Source: Saururus chinensis
Lineage: Eukaryota; Streptophyta; Magnoliopsida; Piperales; Saururaceae
Assembly: GCA_035235625.1 (NCBI GenBank)
Contig: CP141142.1
Location: forward strand, 46,293,644 to 46,357,643
Direction: 5' to 3'
Length of the DNA: 64,000 nt
The notes below the pieces were generated by a model, which saw only the letters and a list, made by a program, of their open reading frames with translations, ran no database searches and had not been told where the DNA came from. Below are positions 37,640-50,740 of the stretch, in pieces. The translations under genes were made by a program, and so were the position numbers. How positions within the stretch are numbered: the stretch's first letter is position 1; every line of letters starts with the position of its first letter.

Positions 37640-39260
37640 TGAATGCCGCACGGCCATTAAAAGTGCATAATCTAGCCTGGCCGGGCCTTGAATTCAGGCC
37701 CTCGGGCCCGATCTAGGTCGGGCCGAGCCCAAATAGCTCGTAGTTAGCGCCTAGTGGGCTGGGCCTCTGGAACATGCTTTAAGGCCTTACGGGTATATCC
37801 GTAAGAAACGTGGAAAGTGTCAACAAAAAATATATTCTTCACATGACTTATATGCCTGAAATCATTAGATGCATAGAGCAGAGACAAGATATTAGTGGTA
37901 TTTCATTGTTGTTATATAATGATTTTGATTGGGGGATGACTCGGCTTTGATCCTCTACATAGAGCAAGGGGTGCTAACAAGCATAATCAAATCGAGTTTT
38001 TAAAATTTTCATACCAGGCTTGTTTGAGGTTGGGCTCGAGTTTGATCAAACATCTAAGAGTTCGGTTTATTATCGGTTTAGGTTCGAAAGCATATCACAG
38101 GGAGGTTCGATACTGGCTCGATCCCAGCTTGAATCCCATTTAACTATTTTTTACTAAATTTTATAGGATTTTGTATATAGTGCTAATCTAAAGCTTAAAT
38201 GAAACATTAGATAAAGCACTATATATGTCAATTTCTCCAAAACAAAATCTACCATTATAAGTTTTATAAAATTATAATAGTATAAACATTGAAAGATTAT
38301 AGCAAGTAATAACTATGATTCTATAATAATATCTAAGTATCACTTTAATATCTAAAAGCTGACATTATATATATAATATTTTCACTAAGCACACAAAGAT
38401 ACATTTTAAAAAATAATATTTTCACATCAAAAACTCACATGAATTTTGATTGGTCTATATAAGTGAACTCATGTAACTTTGTATTACTATCTATAGATTT
38501 TCTACCTCCTTAATTTCCTCTCCATTATTAGCCATGCACTCTCTTTTTCGACCTTTCATTATCAATGAAAACATAGGAGATAGATAATCTACGTATTCGA
38601 TAATCTCACTCTCACATATAAGAAACATGAAAAGTGTCATCAAAACAAAGATTTTTGACATGATCGTGGCTCCTCAACCCTAGTAGACTATAATAACTTA
38701 TCCATGTGAAATCATCATAAGCATAGAGAATAGCCAAGATCGTCTCGAGATTTGACGGTTGTTAAGTATTAATAATTTTTATGACAAATATTTGATATTA
38801 TTTTGTTTCCATATTTGTTCACTCTTCTTTAGATTTGATATCCTTGCGAAATCAAAGGTGAATAATAATTTATAAAAATTAAAAATATTGCCACCATATT
38901 AGGTGGCCAAACAGTGAGTTACGAGCATGGAAGGTTGTATTGGTCAATAAAGGTGCATATCGTTGGATACAAATAAAGGTGCATATCATCAGATACATAT
39001 CTATCAATTATTACTTATACATGAGATAGAACACCTCACAAGAAATTTTTGCTATACCAGCCTATAGGTGGTAAAGTGTAGGGCTTGAACCCTTCCTGTT
39101 CACAGTAAGGCTTGGGTCTATGTGCGTACCAGGCTGGCTTGGGCCTCGAATTTAGGCCATCGAGCCCGATCAGACCCAAACAGGGCCCGATTAGAGCTAA
39201 ATGGATTGTGCCTCCTGAACATGCCCATAAGGCATTTTGGGCTTGTCAATAAGCCCAAAA

Positions 39261-39319
<59 letters not shown>

Positions 39320-39460
39320 GTCCACTCACATGCAGGCCTTCAACAGACCCGGGTTGGGCCCTTTGCCACCTTTGTATCAGTCGTATCACTCCAATGTGAC
39401 TAATATATACCGATATTCAATTTAATTTGGCCCATTTTCATTAAAAAAATTGGCTAAAAA
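37640..39460. repeat. Duplicated repeat fragments flanking the hAT element
   Basis: A GGGCC-rich block at 37655-37795 recurs at 39110-39240 (CCTCTGGAACATGC against CCTCCTGAACATGC). The AAGAAACGTGGAAAGTGTC unit returns at 37805 and 38620. At 37968 GGGGTGCTAACAAGC begins a diverged relative of the neighbouring hAT left end. A (TA)n microsatellite lies at 39265-39317. No gene was seen. Confidence 0.55.
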
Positions 39461-39689
39461 AAAACTGGTATGTTCAAAAACTAACATTTTTGCCCATTTT
39501 CATTAAAGTTGAATAAACCAATTCGACTACATCGTTTCGACATTGACAATATTTATGTTGTATTATTTTACATTCACTAGTAGAAGTGTATGTGCATAAC
39601 GCACATGTTGCACTCCATAAATTTAGAGTCTTATACTATTACTAAATAGAAATTAAGCATCAAGTTTAATTATCCTACGTGATATATAA

Positions 39690-41485
39690 ATAAGAGTTCA
39701 TAAATAATATTTTTGGTGTATCGGGGTAATTTAAGATTTTTATGACAAAAATCTCGACCCCCTTTCACTTTAATAATAACACATATTAGAGGTAATTTAG
39801 GATTTCTATCACAAAAATATCTACCCTCTTTCTCACTTTAATAAGTTTTAAACTAATTAGGACTATGAAATCCATACGTGGCTACAAAGTTATACTTATT
39901 GAAAAAATATTATAATATTTTAGAACTCTTGAATTCTAAATTAATTAGTATCCATAAATAAGAGTTTATAAATAATATTTTTGGTGTATTTGTGGTAATT
40001 TAAGACATTCATGACAAAAATCTCACCCCCCTTTTCATTTTAATAATGGTATAGATTAGGGGTAATTTCGGATTTCAATAACAAAATCTCTGCCCTCCTT
40101 CTCACTTTTATAAGTTATAAACCAATAGGTCTATGATTAAGATCCACAAATAAAAGTTCATACATAATATTTTTGGTGTATTGGTAGTAATACTTATTTG
40201 AGAAATCATTGTAACATTTTAGGTCTCTAGAATTTTAAATTAATTAAGAATGTATTTAAAAAAGGCGATATAGGTATGGCATGACAAAATATGTTTTAAA
40301 CCAATTAAGACTATGAATTTTTTTCTTTATGTGGTTATAAGATTATACTTACTTGAGAAATCATTGTAATAATTAAGGTCTCTTGAATTCTAAATTAATT
40401 AATAGTATTTTTTGAAAGGGCAATATAGTCATAACATGGCAAAAAACAAGTATAAGTTAATTAAGATTGGGGACTATATTTTTTTGTGGCTACAAGGTTA
40501 TAATTATTGAAGAAAATATTATAATATATTTAGGTCTCTTGAATTCTCAACTAATTAAGAGCTTCTTTGAAAAGGCAATATAGATATAACATAAGGAAAA
40601 TATATGACAAAAATCAGTTCTAAACCAATTAAGATTATAATTTTTTATACAAGATTATACTTATTGGAGAAATTATTGTAATATTTTAAGTCTTTTGACT
40701 TCTAAATTAATTAAGAGTTTATTTAAAAGGGTAATATAGGCATAGCCTAACAAAAATATGATTTTACGTCTCTTGAATTCTAAACTAATTAAGAGTTGCT
40801 TTGAAAAGGTCATATAAGTATATCATGAAAAAAATCAGTTATAAACCAATTAAGACTATGAAATCATGTTTTTTTTATGTTGTTACAAGATTATACTTAT
40901 TTGAGGAATTATTGTAATATTTTAGGTCTCTTGGATTCTAAATTAATTAAGAGTTTTTTTAAAAGAGCAATATAGGCATAACACGACAAAAATTAATTCT
41001 AAACTAATTAGGACTACGGAATCTAATTTTTTTGTTGCTACAAAGTTATACTTATTAAATAAATCATTGTAATATTTTAGGTATCTTGTTTTCTAAATCA
41101 ATTAAAAATTTTCTTGAAAGGGTAATATAGGCATAACATGACAAAAATTAGTTCAAAACTGATTACGATTATAAATTTTATATTTTTTGTGTGGCTATAA
41201 GGTTATGTTTATTAGAAAAATCATTGTAATATTTTAGATATCTTGAATTTTAAATTAATTAAGAGTTTATTTGTAAGAGCAATATAGGCATAGCACCACA
41301 AAAGTCTTTGGCAAAGATCAATTCTAAACCAATTAGAATTTTAAAATTTATATTTTTTTGGGGCCACAAGGTTATACTTATTGGAGAAATTATCACAATA
41401 CTTTAGGTCTTTTAAATTATAAATTAATTAAAAGTTTATTTGAAAAGACAATATTGGTACAACATGGCAAAAATTTCACCCCTTT
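39690..41485. repeat. Tandem array of ~156-bp degenerate repeat, about ten units
   Basis: The phrase GAATTCTAAATTAATTAAGAG or a close variant occurs near 39931, 40231, 40385, 40541, 40698, 40774, 40933, 41088, 41245 and 41415. Most spacings are 154-159 bp, with one half-length unit. Between them come GCAATATAGGCATAACATGAC, CAATTAAGACTATGAAAT and AAGGTTATACTTATTGGAG. The first units are longer and include CTCACTTTAATAA. No coding capacity. Confidence 0.85.
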
Positions 41486-42124
41486 CTCACTTTAATAACA
41501 TGAGATGAATAAGGGTGAGCCCATACAATTTAGATAAAATTATTGTTTTAAAATATAGTGCTCTCCACCTATGTAGTTACTTACATAATTAACTTTTAGG
41601 CTTCTACATTATATTTGTCTGGTTTAGGATATTTCTCTATCTCATATTAAATATTTTATTTGGTTTTAAAATAAACTAATTTTAGAACTAATAATATGGG
41701 ATAAAGTAATAGTTTGTAGGGCCCATATTTTTAATATATAATTCTAATGAGCCTAATACACTTAATATTCATAACATTAGCTCCTCTCATCTAAGAATCT
41801 TACGAGAAAAATCCTTATCTAAAAGCTCTGTGTTGATACGATAAGAACCTATAATACATATTAAAAATTATTATTAAAATTAATAATATTTTATCGGTGT
41901 GTACCTATATAAGTATTCATCGATACTCTCATCGATATCAGTATGGCCTTTATGGTTACAAGTGGCCATATTGTATATTTTTCTTAACATCTTTTGTGTT
42001 TCTCTGACTTTAAAGGCATAATTTGATAATTATACTGGTATCCTTCGGTTTTTTGGCACAAAATCTTGAACAAGCGATAATAATTGATGAAACCATACTG
42101 GTTATTGACCAAAAGTAATATTCT

Positions 42125-42205
42125 CTGTGTCCCACATTAATAGCTCTATTTGGGTTTTGAATTTTTTTGACAAACCATATAGAGTTACTAATGTGGGAAG
42201 GAGGT
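42125..42205. repeat. Short inverted repeat, Stowaway-like
   Basis: GTCCCACATTAATAGCTCTATTT faces AGAGTTACTAATGTGGGA about 30 bp away, in DNA that also shows GGAGGTAGTA. It looks like a very short MITE or remnant. The surroundings (41486-43730) hold no recognised gene. Confidence 0.5.
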
Positions 42206-43732
42206 AGTAGATTAAACATTTTTATTCCCACATTTCCTTCTTAAAAAGTTTGATGTGAAAACAAATACCATATTGACATCACATTATTATATAATCTCAT
42301 CTAAATTTCCGCATTGTAATTCAGAACCAATCTTGCTTGTTCGGGATTGATTTTGTATTCCTTACAATCTGTTCTGTTTCGGATCTTCATCCCTTCAATA
42401 GCGATCTGACTCGCATCACAAAACTACAGAAAGCAGCCAGAGCTGGGCCTAACTCAACCATTTAGGCCCGATAAATCCCCATGCCCCAAGTAGGTTGTGT
42501 GTGGACCTAGAAATCAACCATTGAAAAGTGGGGAGACTGTGAGAAGCATGCTGGGAGTAAAATTAGTAAATGCCGGGATAGCAATAGGTGCAGAGCAGCA
42601 GAAGTATACTATGTCTCAAATGGGATATACTGGGCCAAAACGCCTTCTGTATCAATATCCGTTAGTACAGAAGCTCAGGACACTCATTTTGGCTCATTAA
42701 CTTACTCGCTTGCTCTGTTGAGGTGCATGAAGAGGGTTCTTACGTACCTGCCATTTTCAACATAAGATTCGTCTGGTCCAAAGAGAACTGGACTTTCTTT
42801 CTTCCTCAGTAGTGAACACTATGGAGCAGACGAAAAACGTTTTCCGATAAGCTATCATGACCAAAATGCAAAATCAGTATACAGGAATGGAAACTGGTCA
42901 AGCTAGACAAGTCTAAAACATACTGTGCACTTTCACACTAGATCCCAACAGTTTACTCTTTTTTGGAAAAAGATTTCCTAGCACTGTGGAATCCGGATAT
43001 GCTGAACATACCTCCACACGACATACCAATACTGGCTAGTGCTTGTCGTGGCCAAAACAATTCTGGATGCCTCTAGAACTTTCTAGCTTCCACTGCTTTC
43101 TGGTTGCAACCCGTCAAGTTGCGATTGCTCTAGCCATGGATAAGAGCAGAAGTTTGGCTAGCCGCGGTCAGGAGAGACCAGAGGGTCTGGCCTGCAGGGA
43201 GCTAAGTGACAAAAAATGGGTATATTACATACTTAATTTGCCTATTTCACCTTTTCCCCATCCTAAAGAAACAAATGTCGTATTATTTAGGTTTTTTTTA
43301 AAATGCGTATTAAATATTTTATTCTTGTACTTTGTGTTTAATGTGCATACTTCGCTAAAATGCATATTATATCCATATTTTGTCATATGACCTTTTGACA
43401 ATTTTTTTCTAGTTAATAATATTTTGGTTCTGATTGGCCAGTCTCTAATTATATTTTTTTAACCACTAACTTTTTTCTAAATATATGATAATAAAGATAA
43501 ATTTTTTAGTATACTATTTTTAAGGGAAAAAACATCTTATTTTTACTATTTTGGGTTACATCATTTGGGTTACATTTTGTACATATTTTTAATTTTATTA
43601 CTCCTTCATAATTTTTTACTTTTTTTTCATATTTTTTATTTTTTGCTTTTTTTTCTATATGCCTCCTGTAGGTGTATTATTGTTATACTCATACTTTGTC
43701 AAAAGTATTTTTAATATTTTATTCTGACAATA

Positions 43733-43923
43733 AACCTAGTTTAAGGAATGCATGAGAACCCATCATCTATAAGATTGATAATGCATATGTTAACACACAT
43801 TAGCGCTAATGATATTGACACTAATATACTCAAGCGTGTATACCATTAATCTAAAATATCAAAGGCTCATATATATTTTTTACACTAAGCTTATTATTAA
43901 AGAAGAGTATAAAAAATTCTTAC
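43733..43923. mobile_element. MITE, family A copy 2
   Basis: The left end CCTAGTTTAAGGAATGCATG and a core TTAGCGCTAATGATATTGAC match the element at 5890-6096. The right end AAGCTTATTATTAAAGAAGAG matches the same family. Confidence 0.6.
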
Positions 43924-46498
43924 TACTTTAACAGTTAACTTGGGAAGAAAAAAAAGAGGTCAACGATGAAAGAAAAAAATAATAAAAAAAGAGTAAGGTC
44001 TAAATAAATAAAAAAATCACATAGGTAAAATATATATGAGATAATTTTAAAATTTTATAAGGGTTACATTTGAGATGGGGTATTAAGGGGATTTATGAAG
44101 TATGGACGTGTTCTTTTCACCATGATATTACTAAAAAAATTAGTGTGGGACGGGACGTACATCCAGCGAATCTGGACTGTCCCAAAAACCTGAGTCCGGT
44201 ACCATACGCCTGCGTACAGCTCTAAAAACTGGACAGTCGACTCTGAAAAAAAATCCAAAATCTTCGCACATGCACCAAAAGATCTCTGCATTATTCCCTT
44301 CCAGCTGCAGATGGGAGAATCTGGGCGTGAAGAGAAGCAGGGAAAGCATATCTCTTGAGCTCCACAAACAGGCCGAGCGTCAAGAAAAAGAAAGAAAGTG
44401 AGGAAATAATGGTGGAGAGAGAATGAGGAAGAAGCCTGGATTCCCATGGCTGCAAACGGTACGAAAGCTGGGAGAGGCCAAACGCGTGAGCTTCAGACTG
44501 AGCAAGATTCACCGTATTAGCCGCCACCTTTTCTTCTCCTTCATGTGCACTATCTTAATGAATCCAAAGCAGTTATCTACTACCAAATATATACCAACTC
44601 ACACGCACCCAACACATATAATTTGGAATTTATTACACAATGTATGTGAGCACTAAACCGGTTTTTGTTACAAGTTAAAAATGGGTTTGGCTCTATTTCA
44701 CGCTCCCATGCAACTTTCTTGTCCATTTCTGCATTAAGAGGTATAAGGTACCAGAGAACTCGCAACAGTGGTCAGTGACCAGTGGGTTATAAGATGTGTG
44801 TTTTTCGTTCCGATTAACCAAGTGGCCTCTTAAGTCATTACTTTTTTTAGTTTTTTATGCGACTAATCATAAACTTCTCAAGCTCTCAAGAGCAAGAAGA
44901 GCTGTCCAAGAGGGAATGTGCTCCTATGACATTGAGAAATCTACAGTGCATACATTAGTGCACATTAACATCATTAACTATTAACTATGACCCTAAAGTG
45001 TGCAAGTGTGTGCACTATCAAATATTTTTTGATAAATGGTTCCTGTGTTTCTTACCCTAGGTTCACTATCAATATGGAGCATATAAAATGCTTGCATACA
45101 AGATCTCGTCCACCTACCTCTTCTACATACCCACAAAATATAATTATGGTAATAGAGTACTCAAACTTGGGAGGAGTTCAATTCATTGCCTACTAGAAAA
45201 CACGGATACTTTAAAACACATCATATTCGTTTCATACCCGTATCCATGTCAAATATTTGCTTGCATGTCCTACTTTTGAAATCATACATCAACTATAAAT
45301 TACCTCATCAAATCCTTTATTAGGTAAACATTAAACAAATACTATATTATTTAGAAGTATGTGCTTTCCATTAAAAAGATCCCATTAATAAAACTATTCC
45401 AAATGAATATATTACCGTGGGACAACTTTTCTTACAAAAATGAAGTATTTGTAATAACATTTTACACACATAACTACATTTTTTACTATAATTAGGCTTT
45501 TAATATAAGAACTAACTTAGAATATACTTAAAATTATATAAAAAATAATATTTTAATACACATCCCCCCTATCATATCTTAATTTTTTTAAAATTATCGT
45601 ATCATTGCACTCGTATCACACGAGTGTCCATATCTTAACAGGGTTTGGTCCCTGCGTGCACTGGTCAACAACGACAACATAAGAGGAGCATAATCAAGCC
45701 AATCTAAAGTGGTTCCGGCATTGGAGATGCCACAGCTACAATGCCCCTTAAGCAACTGTTAACAAGGATTAGAATTGCTCTGTTATCATAGTTTCAGTAA
45801 AAATTTACAATATGAAGATGTGTTTAATAAGCCCCTGTAGGCAAAGTCACGCATAAAGATGCAACTATATGATTATTTCCCCCCTTCAAAAAACAAAAAA
45901 CCTTCAACATGCACGCATCTAAGGTACATTATAGTATCTTCCCCTGTCAGCTGCCCACCTTCAGTTTCAAAAATCAAATTTCTATGTTTTCTTTTCACTA
46001 CAAATACAAGCAAGCTAGAATCCCAAACATCCATAAAAGAATGTCTACAATTTGAATTACACATAAGTTCAAGCGAAGGTCAATTGCGTATACACTCCAT
46101 AACAATACCACATCTCAACCAAAACGTCCAATTTTTTTATATCAAACAATCGGCATTTATCCAGTCTACTAATCAAGTCCATCATGCCACCTCAAACCGG
46201 CACCACATTCATTTTCTAGACCTAATCTGCTTCAAGATTACTGCCTCAAATTTGTTGATGCATATAAATTCTAGGGGCGATCAGAATAGTAACATATCTA
46301 GAAGTGAATCATTAATGTACAAATATAAATCATTTCTGCTTTCCAAAAATGTTTAGTATTTACCTGTACATAACACCAATGCATACAGTGACAGTAATTC
46401 CAATAAACTGCAAAAAAGAGAAGCTTGTATCACATCGTCCTATAAAACAGCTTCAAAGTGAAATTTCTCCACAATTCAAAATTGTAATAGCCGAAATC
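43924..46498. other. Intergenic; AGO7 3' flank
   Basis: Short frames at 44064-44660 (including MRKKPGFPWLQTVRKLGEAK) have no recognisable domain. Sequence from about 44920 to 45030 has MITE-like GTGCACATTAACATC text. The segment just below 46499 is the expected 3' UTR of AGO7. Confidence 0.35.
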
Positions 46499-49400
46499 TT
46501 AGCAGTAGAACATGAGATTCTTAATCTTTTCGCTTAGTTTTGGCAGAGGTGTGGCCTCTGGAGGACCACTTCTTGAGAATGTATCATGACAAGCAGCTAG
46601 GTGGTCTGACCTTTCAAGGTATAATCTGCCTCTATATGCTGCAAGGTGAGCATAGTATGCAGGTGGTACCAATGACACTGGTTTAGTGCACCTCGCAAAT
46701 GTGTAGCAGAGATTATGTACAACCTTCTGTACTTCATCTGACGTAAATTTATTTTCATCCCACAAGACATGATAATGGGTTGGCCGGCTTGTTCCTTTCA
46801 TTCCCCAGTGGCTACAAAGATAGAAATCAAATTCCCTTGGATGAGAGATCACTGAATCTACCACCGTCCCAGGAGGAATATTTTCATCATCAAAGCGTCC
46901 TGACAAGTTCTCAGAGCCCCTTGGGAACAGTCTAGTGTGATGCCTCTTTTGCACAACAGAAAATGTGACCCTGGGTTTATAATTTGGGAACTGCATACAT
47001 GCAGCTCTGATTGCTTGTAGTTCCTCCTGCAATACTTTATAGAACTGAGTTTCGCTGACTCCATCTCTGAAGAAAATAATTCTTTCAGGAAGTTTACCAA
47101 CTTCTTTATAGAAGTTATCTAGTATTTCCCTAACCATTTCACAGAGGTCTTGGATGATCTCCTTTCGGTGGGTCTGCGACCTCATGCTTGAAATGTACTT
47201 ATTTGCTCCAGGCCAATTCATGCTACCCACAACTGCTGCAACTGAGGGACTAACATCATCAAGCGGGTGAGGGTGGGTTACATCTGCACCCATGAAAATC
47301 ACAGGAGAACCTTCATTGAAAATCCTTGGAATTTGATGGGGCAACGTGTTAAACAATGCCACAGTAGAACCACCAACCTTGGCATTAATTTTCAAGGCTA
47401 AATTTGCCAGAAACTGAGAACTCATTTTTGCTAGATTTGGATATAAGCAGCATTGGCTCACAACGCCTATCCTGGTTTCAGCAATTCGCTTCAGATCTGC
47501 ATAACCTTTGTGCTTTCTCTCCATAACACAGATAACAAGCTGGAGGCTGTTTGCGGCCGCTTCATAAATTTTTCGAAGTTTAGATTCCAAAACGGAGACA
47601 TTATTCAATGCTTGGATAGGCTCAAATTGAGGGCTCGCAACCATTATCTTTCCTAGAAATATGCCCAACTGATCACACCTATGAGACAATTGGCTTATAA
47701 ATTTTGGGACCCACGATCGTTGTTCTGGCGAGCCGCCAAAACTTATCAAAGCCCATCTTGTAATATTCTTCCCTTCTACTACATGACTTTCTAGAAGGTT
47801 CCACTGACGATCATGCCTATGTGGAATTAGATCTCTTACATTGCCTCCATCCCCAAGTTTTAGTTTGGGCGGCAGAAGAATTCTTCCTTTCAGCTGCACC
47901 ATCTCCCTGGAAATTTTAAGATTGAACTCTGCTGGATAAGGTCCACTGCCAAATAACAAAAAGAAAAAAAGAAAAAAAATAGAGGTTAGTTCACCAAGCA
48001 TCCTCATCATGATAGTCACCATCTATGCCTTCTCCAAGCCACCTGGGACAATTTAACATAAATAGTTCTGCTTTCCTTAATGGCTTGAGCTTTTAGAGAA
48101 AGTGATTAACTAACATGGTATCAAAGTGGGAGGCCCTTGGTTCAAACCCTCATGGAGGCAAATAAGTCCTCAATATATACCCCTTAAAAATTAGTGCCCA
48201 CATGCAAAGGCCCAATGGTTGCCAAAATTGAAGTGACAATGTATAATATAATGAGAAAATAGACGATGTAACAGTGGATGTACTGATGTGCCCATCTAGC
48301 ATGGGAATAATGACATGAAGTTTACCATCATCGACATCATATGCATTTCCCCATTATTGGGAACAATTTCTTGAGATGAAGAATGCAAGGCATATTTTAA
48401 TAAGGATATCTTCTCACACAAAGTTGAAGTCATAATAAGTTTGATTCTGAACAAAAGCATGACACTTCACAGAAGATGGGGAAAATGTGTTATCTCTAAC
48501 TAGCTAGTAGTTACCTCACAGGACCAATTCCTCCTTCCATGACCCTATTAATGATTGCTTTACGCTCAGCTGGTCTTTGACAGCCCATCTTGAGAATGCC
48601 AGCAGTCTGATCATCTGATAACTTCCCTAGAAATTTCTGCCCTTCACAAACTACACAAAGCTCCATTGGAAGATAACACGGCTTACTCCTACTTATCTGC
48701 AAGCAAGGCAACTTTTGAAACTGCAGGTCATGGTTATACTGATCTTTGAAATAATCCACTAGCCTGAGATCCTTCCCATCCCTGTCTCTAAATTTCAAAT
48801 TTTCAGTAGCTTCATCAGTTAAACTATGAACCCTATATCTCTGGTCAGTGTCTCTGTGACATACAAAAACTCTAACATTCTTCAAGACCTTCTCAACTTC
48901 TTTTCTTTCTTCAGTGGTTAAAATTCGATTTTTCTTGTAAGGTAAGTCCCACAGAAAGTCACACCTCTTCTGAAGATAATCAATTAGCCCAATGCTTTCG
49001 TGGAAAGCTGTAACAGAAAAGTCCACGTTAAGAGCTAAGCCTTGCTGAGTAGGTCTAATGCTCTGGAAGAACCCTCTCAAGCCAATTACTCCTCCACCAA
49101 TATTTTTCGCTCCTCCCATAGAGGTTGAATAGTGGGAACGCCCCACTGAAATACATTTCTCCACAGGATTCTCCCTAAGGACAACATCCAGAGCATGTAG
49201 GTAATCCTGAGGAAGTGGTGTCCATTCCTCATCCTTATCCAAGTGCTTCACCAAATTTCGACCATCCATTCTTGAAGCAAGCCTAATATCCACTCTAAAA
49301 CGCTTGATTTTCTGTTTTTGCAAAACACCAACTTCCCGCAATGATGATGGTTTGTTGAATGGAATTGGTAGGGTTATGAATAATTCAAGCTTGTCATTTT

Positions 49401-50740
49401 GGAATTCAATTGAGCTATACAGGCTCCTTCGCCCATCAAAGGCTGGCAAAGCTCCACATAAAACATCAGGATTGTCCTGTACAAGTTTTCTCTTGATCAA
49501 TCGAGCAATTTCTTTTGAGGGTTGAGGTGAGATCTCAACATCATAGTGGAAAATCTTTTGGGAGGGCTTGAATTGGATGGAGAAGTAGTTGGCAAAAAGG
49601 GGAATAGTCGACCCTTCCTGGCCACCTGAGTCTGGCCTTCTTGCTGGAACTAGCACTTGGGGACTGTTTACTGAAGTCCGGTGTTGATTTCCACAAATTG
49701 CCGGAGTGTCTTTTTTGTTCTCTTTAACTAAAATACTAGCCTTCTCTTGTAGTAAATTCGGACCTGCTTGCATATCGGAAATTAACATTGAACAAAAATG
49801 GAGATAGCTAGATCGATGAAACACTTTGGCCATAACTCAGAAAAGATGCATGCAGAAGACGACATATTTCAGAAGTTTTATAAAGATGATGCAAGGGACA
49901 ATCTAGAAAGGAATGTAAAGAGTTAAATGCCGATCCATTAATGCCTCCTACTATCTTCATTTACACAGATGTTTACTACTAGTAAATGATATGAGAATCT
50001 CATTCCAGGCAGATTTTTTATTTTGCTCATGTAAACCCCATTCGATCAACATTTACCGACCACTCCTTACACGTTGAATAATCTTTTTTTTAAACAACAA
50101 ATCTGAATATTCAAACTTTCGAATAAGAGGAAGTCGTAGGATCATGGAAAACAGAATACGCTTGTCTCTATTTTCAGTGAGGTAAACAGATGCTCATTTT
50201 AATAAAATGCCTCCATTATCAGGCGGCAAAACAAATTCACCAAGACCTTCATTCATCTAACCCAAGAAGGTTTTATTTGGTTCTCATTTCTCTATCACAC
50301 AGCATAACTATCAAGGCAATCAAATAGTATCGGCAGACAGCAGAATGAGATTACTGCTAGCCAAAAGATAGGAAATAACCAGAACACAGTAACATCAGCA
50401 CACCTATAGGAAGTGAAGAAACGGGGACATGGGTCGCGGAGGAAGCAGCACAAAAAGGTTTCTTCTTCAAAGAGGTCTTCTGCAACTGGGCATTGGCCGT
50501 CCAACCATGGCTTTGAAGAATAGGCGGAGTTACCACCAGCTGCTGCAGAGGTAATAAAGGAGGAAGAGGAAGAATGCCTTGTGGGTACCTCTGATACGGG
50601 TTCTGATAGTAAGAACCGTTGTAAAACTGCATGACAGTGTGTGGGTACTGGCTGGCAGCACCACTCCTCCCTCTGTTACACCCATTTCTTGGCTTTGAGC
50701 TGCATTTCTTGTACCCTTTAGACTCCCCCCTTTCTTCCAT
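46499..50740 (-). CDS. AGO7: ARGONAUTE7
   Basis: Exons 50404-50740, 48515-49766 and 46499-47945 give 1011 residues, close to known AGO7 proteins. AGO7 is the slicer that loads miR390 and triggers TAS3 trans-acting siRNA production, controlling ARF genes and leaf polarity or phase. Visible: a Pro-rich N-terminus (LPLPPLLPLQQL), VPARRPDSGGQEG (about 153-165), the N/PAZ region with RVFVCHRDTDQRYRVHSL, QISRSKPCYLPMELC, and a PIWI domain with FMGADVTHPHP (Asp751), HRKEIIQD (Glu792), FFRDGVSE (Asp824) and SRPTHYHVLWDEN (His920/His922), so the slicer tetrad is complete. It ends LPKLSEKIKNLMFYC, the AGO7-type tail. Phases agree at both junctions, and conserved VGP/SG and REFNL-type text spans junction 2. 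Intron 1 ends in tandem acceptors. A weak SINE-like insert lies in intron 2. Confidence 0.96.
48081..48240 (+). mobile_element. Possible SINE fragment in AGO7 intron 2
   Basis: The text AACATGGTATCAAAGTGGGA followed by TTGGTTCAAACCCTC (box-B-like GGTTCAAACCC at 48139-48149) resembles the tRNA-derived head of plant SINEs. No target duplication was confirmed. It is antisense to AGO7. Confidence 0.45.
49763..49768 (-). other. NAGNAG tandem splice acceptor of AGO7 exon 2
   Basis: On the minus strand the intron ends ATGCAAGCAGGTCC. Splicing after the first AG gives PIAGPN, after the second PIGPN. Both keep the frame and differ by one Ala. Confidence 0.75.

Noticed and set aside
36787-39425. Ile/Tyr-repeat frames at 36787-37005 and 39122-39425
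   Set aside because: They are translations of TA microsatellites.
48511-49833. Treating the two large AGO frames as two separate genes starting at their own first methionines
   Set aside because: Splice sites at 48515/47945 and 50404/49766 join them in phase with family text across the junctions. The extra N-terminal residues of each frame are intron translation.
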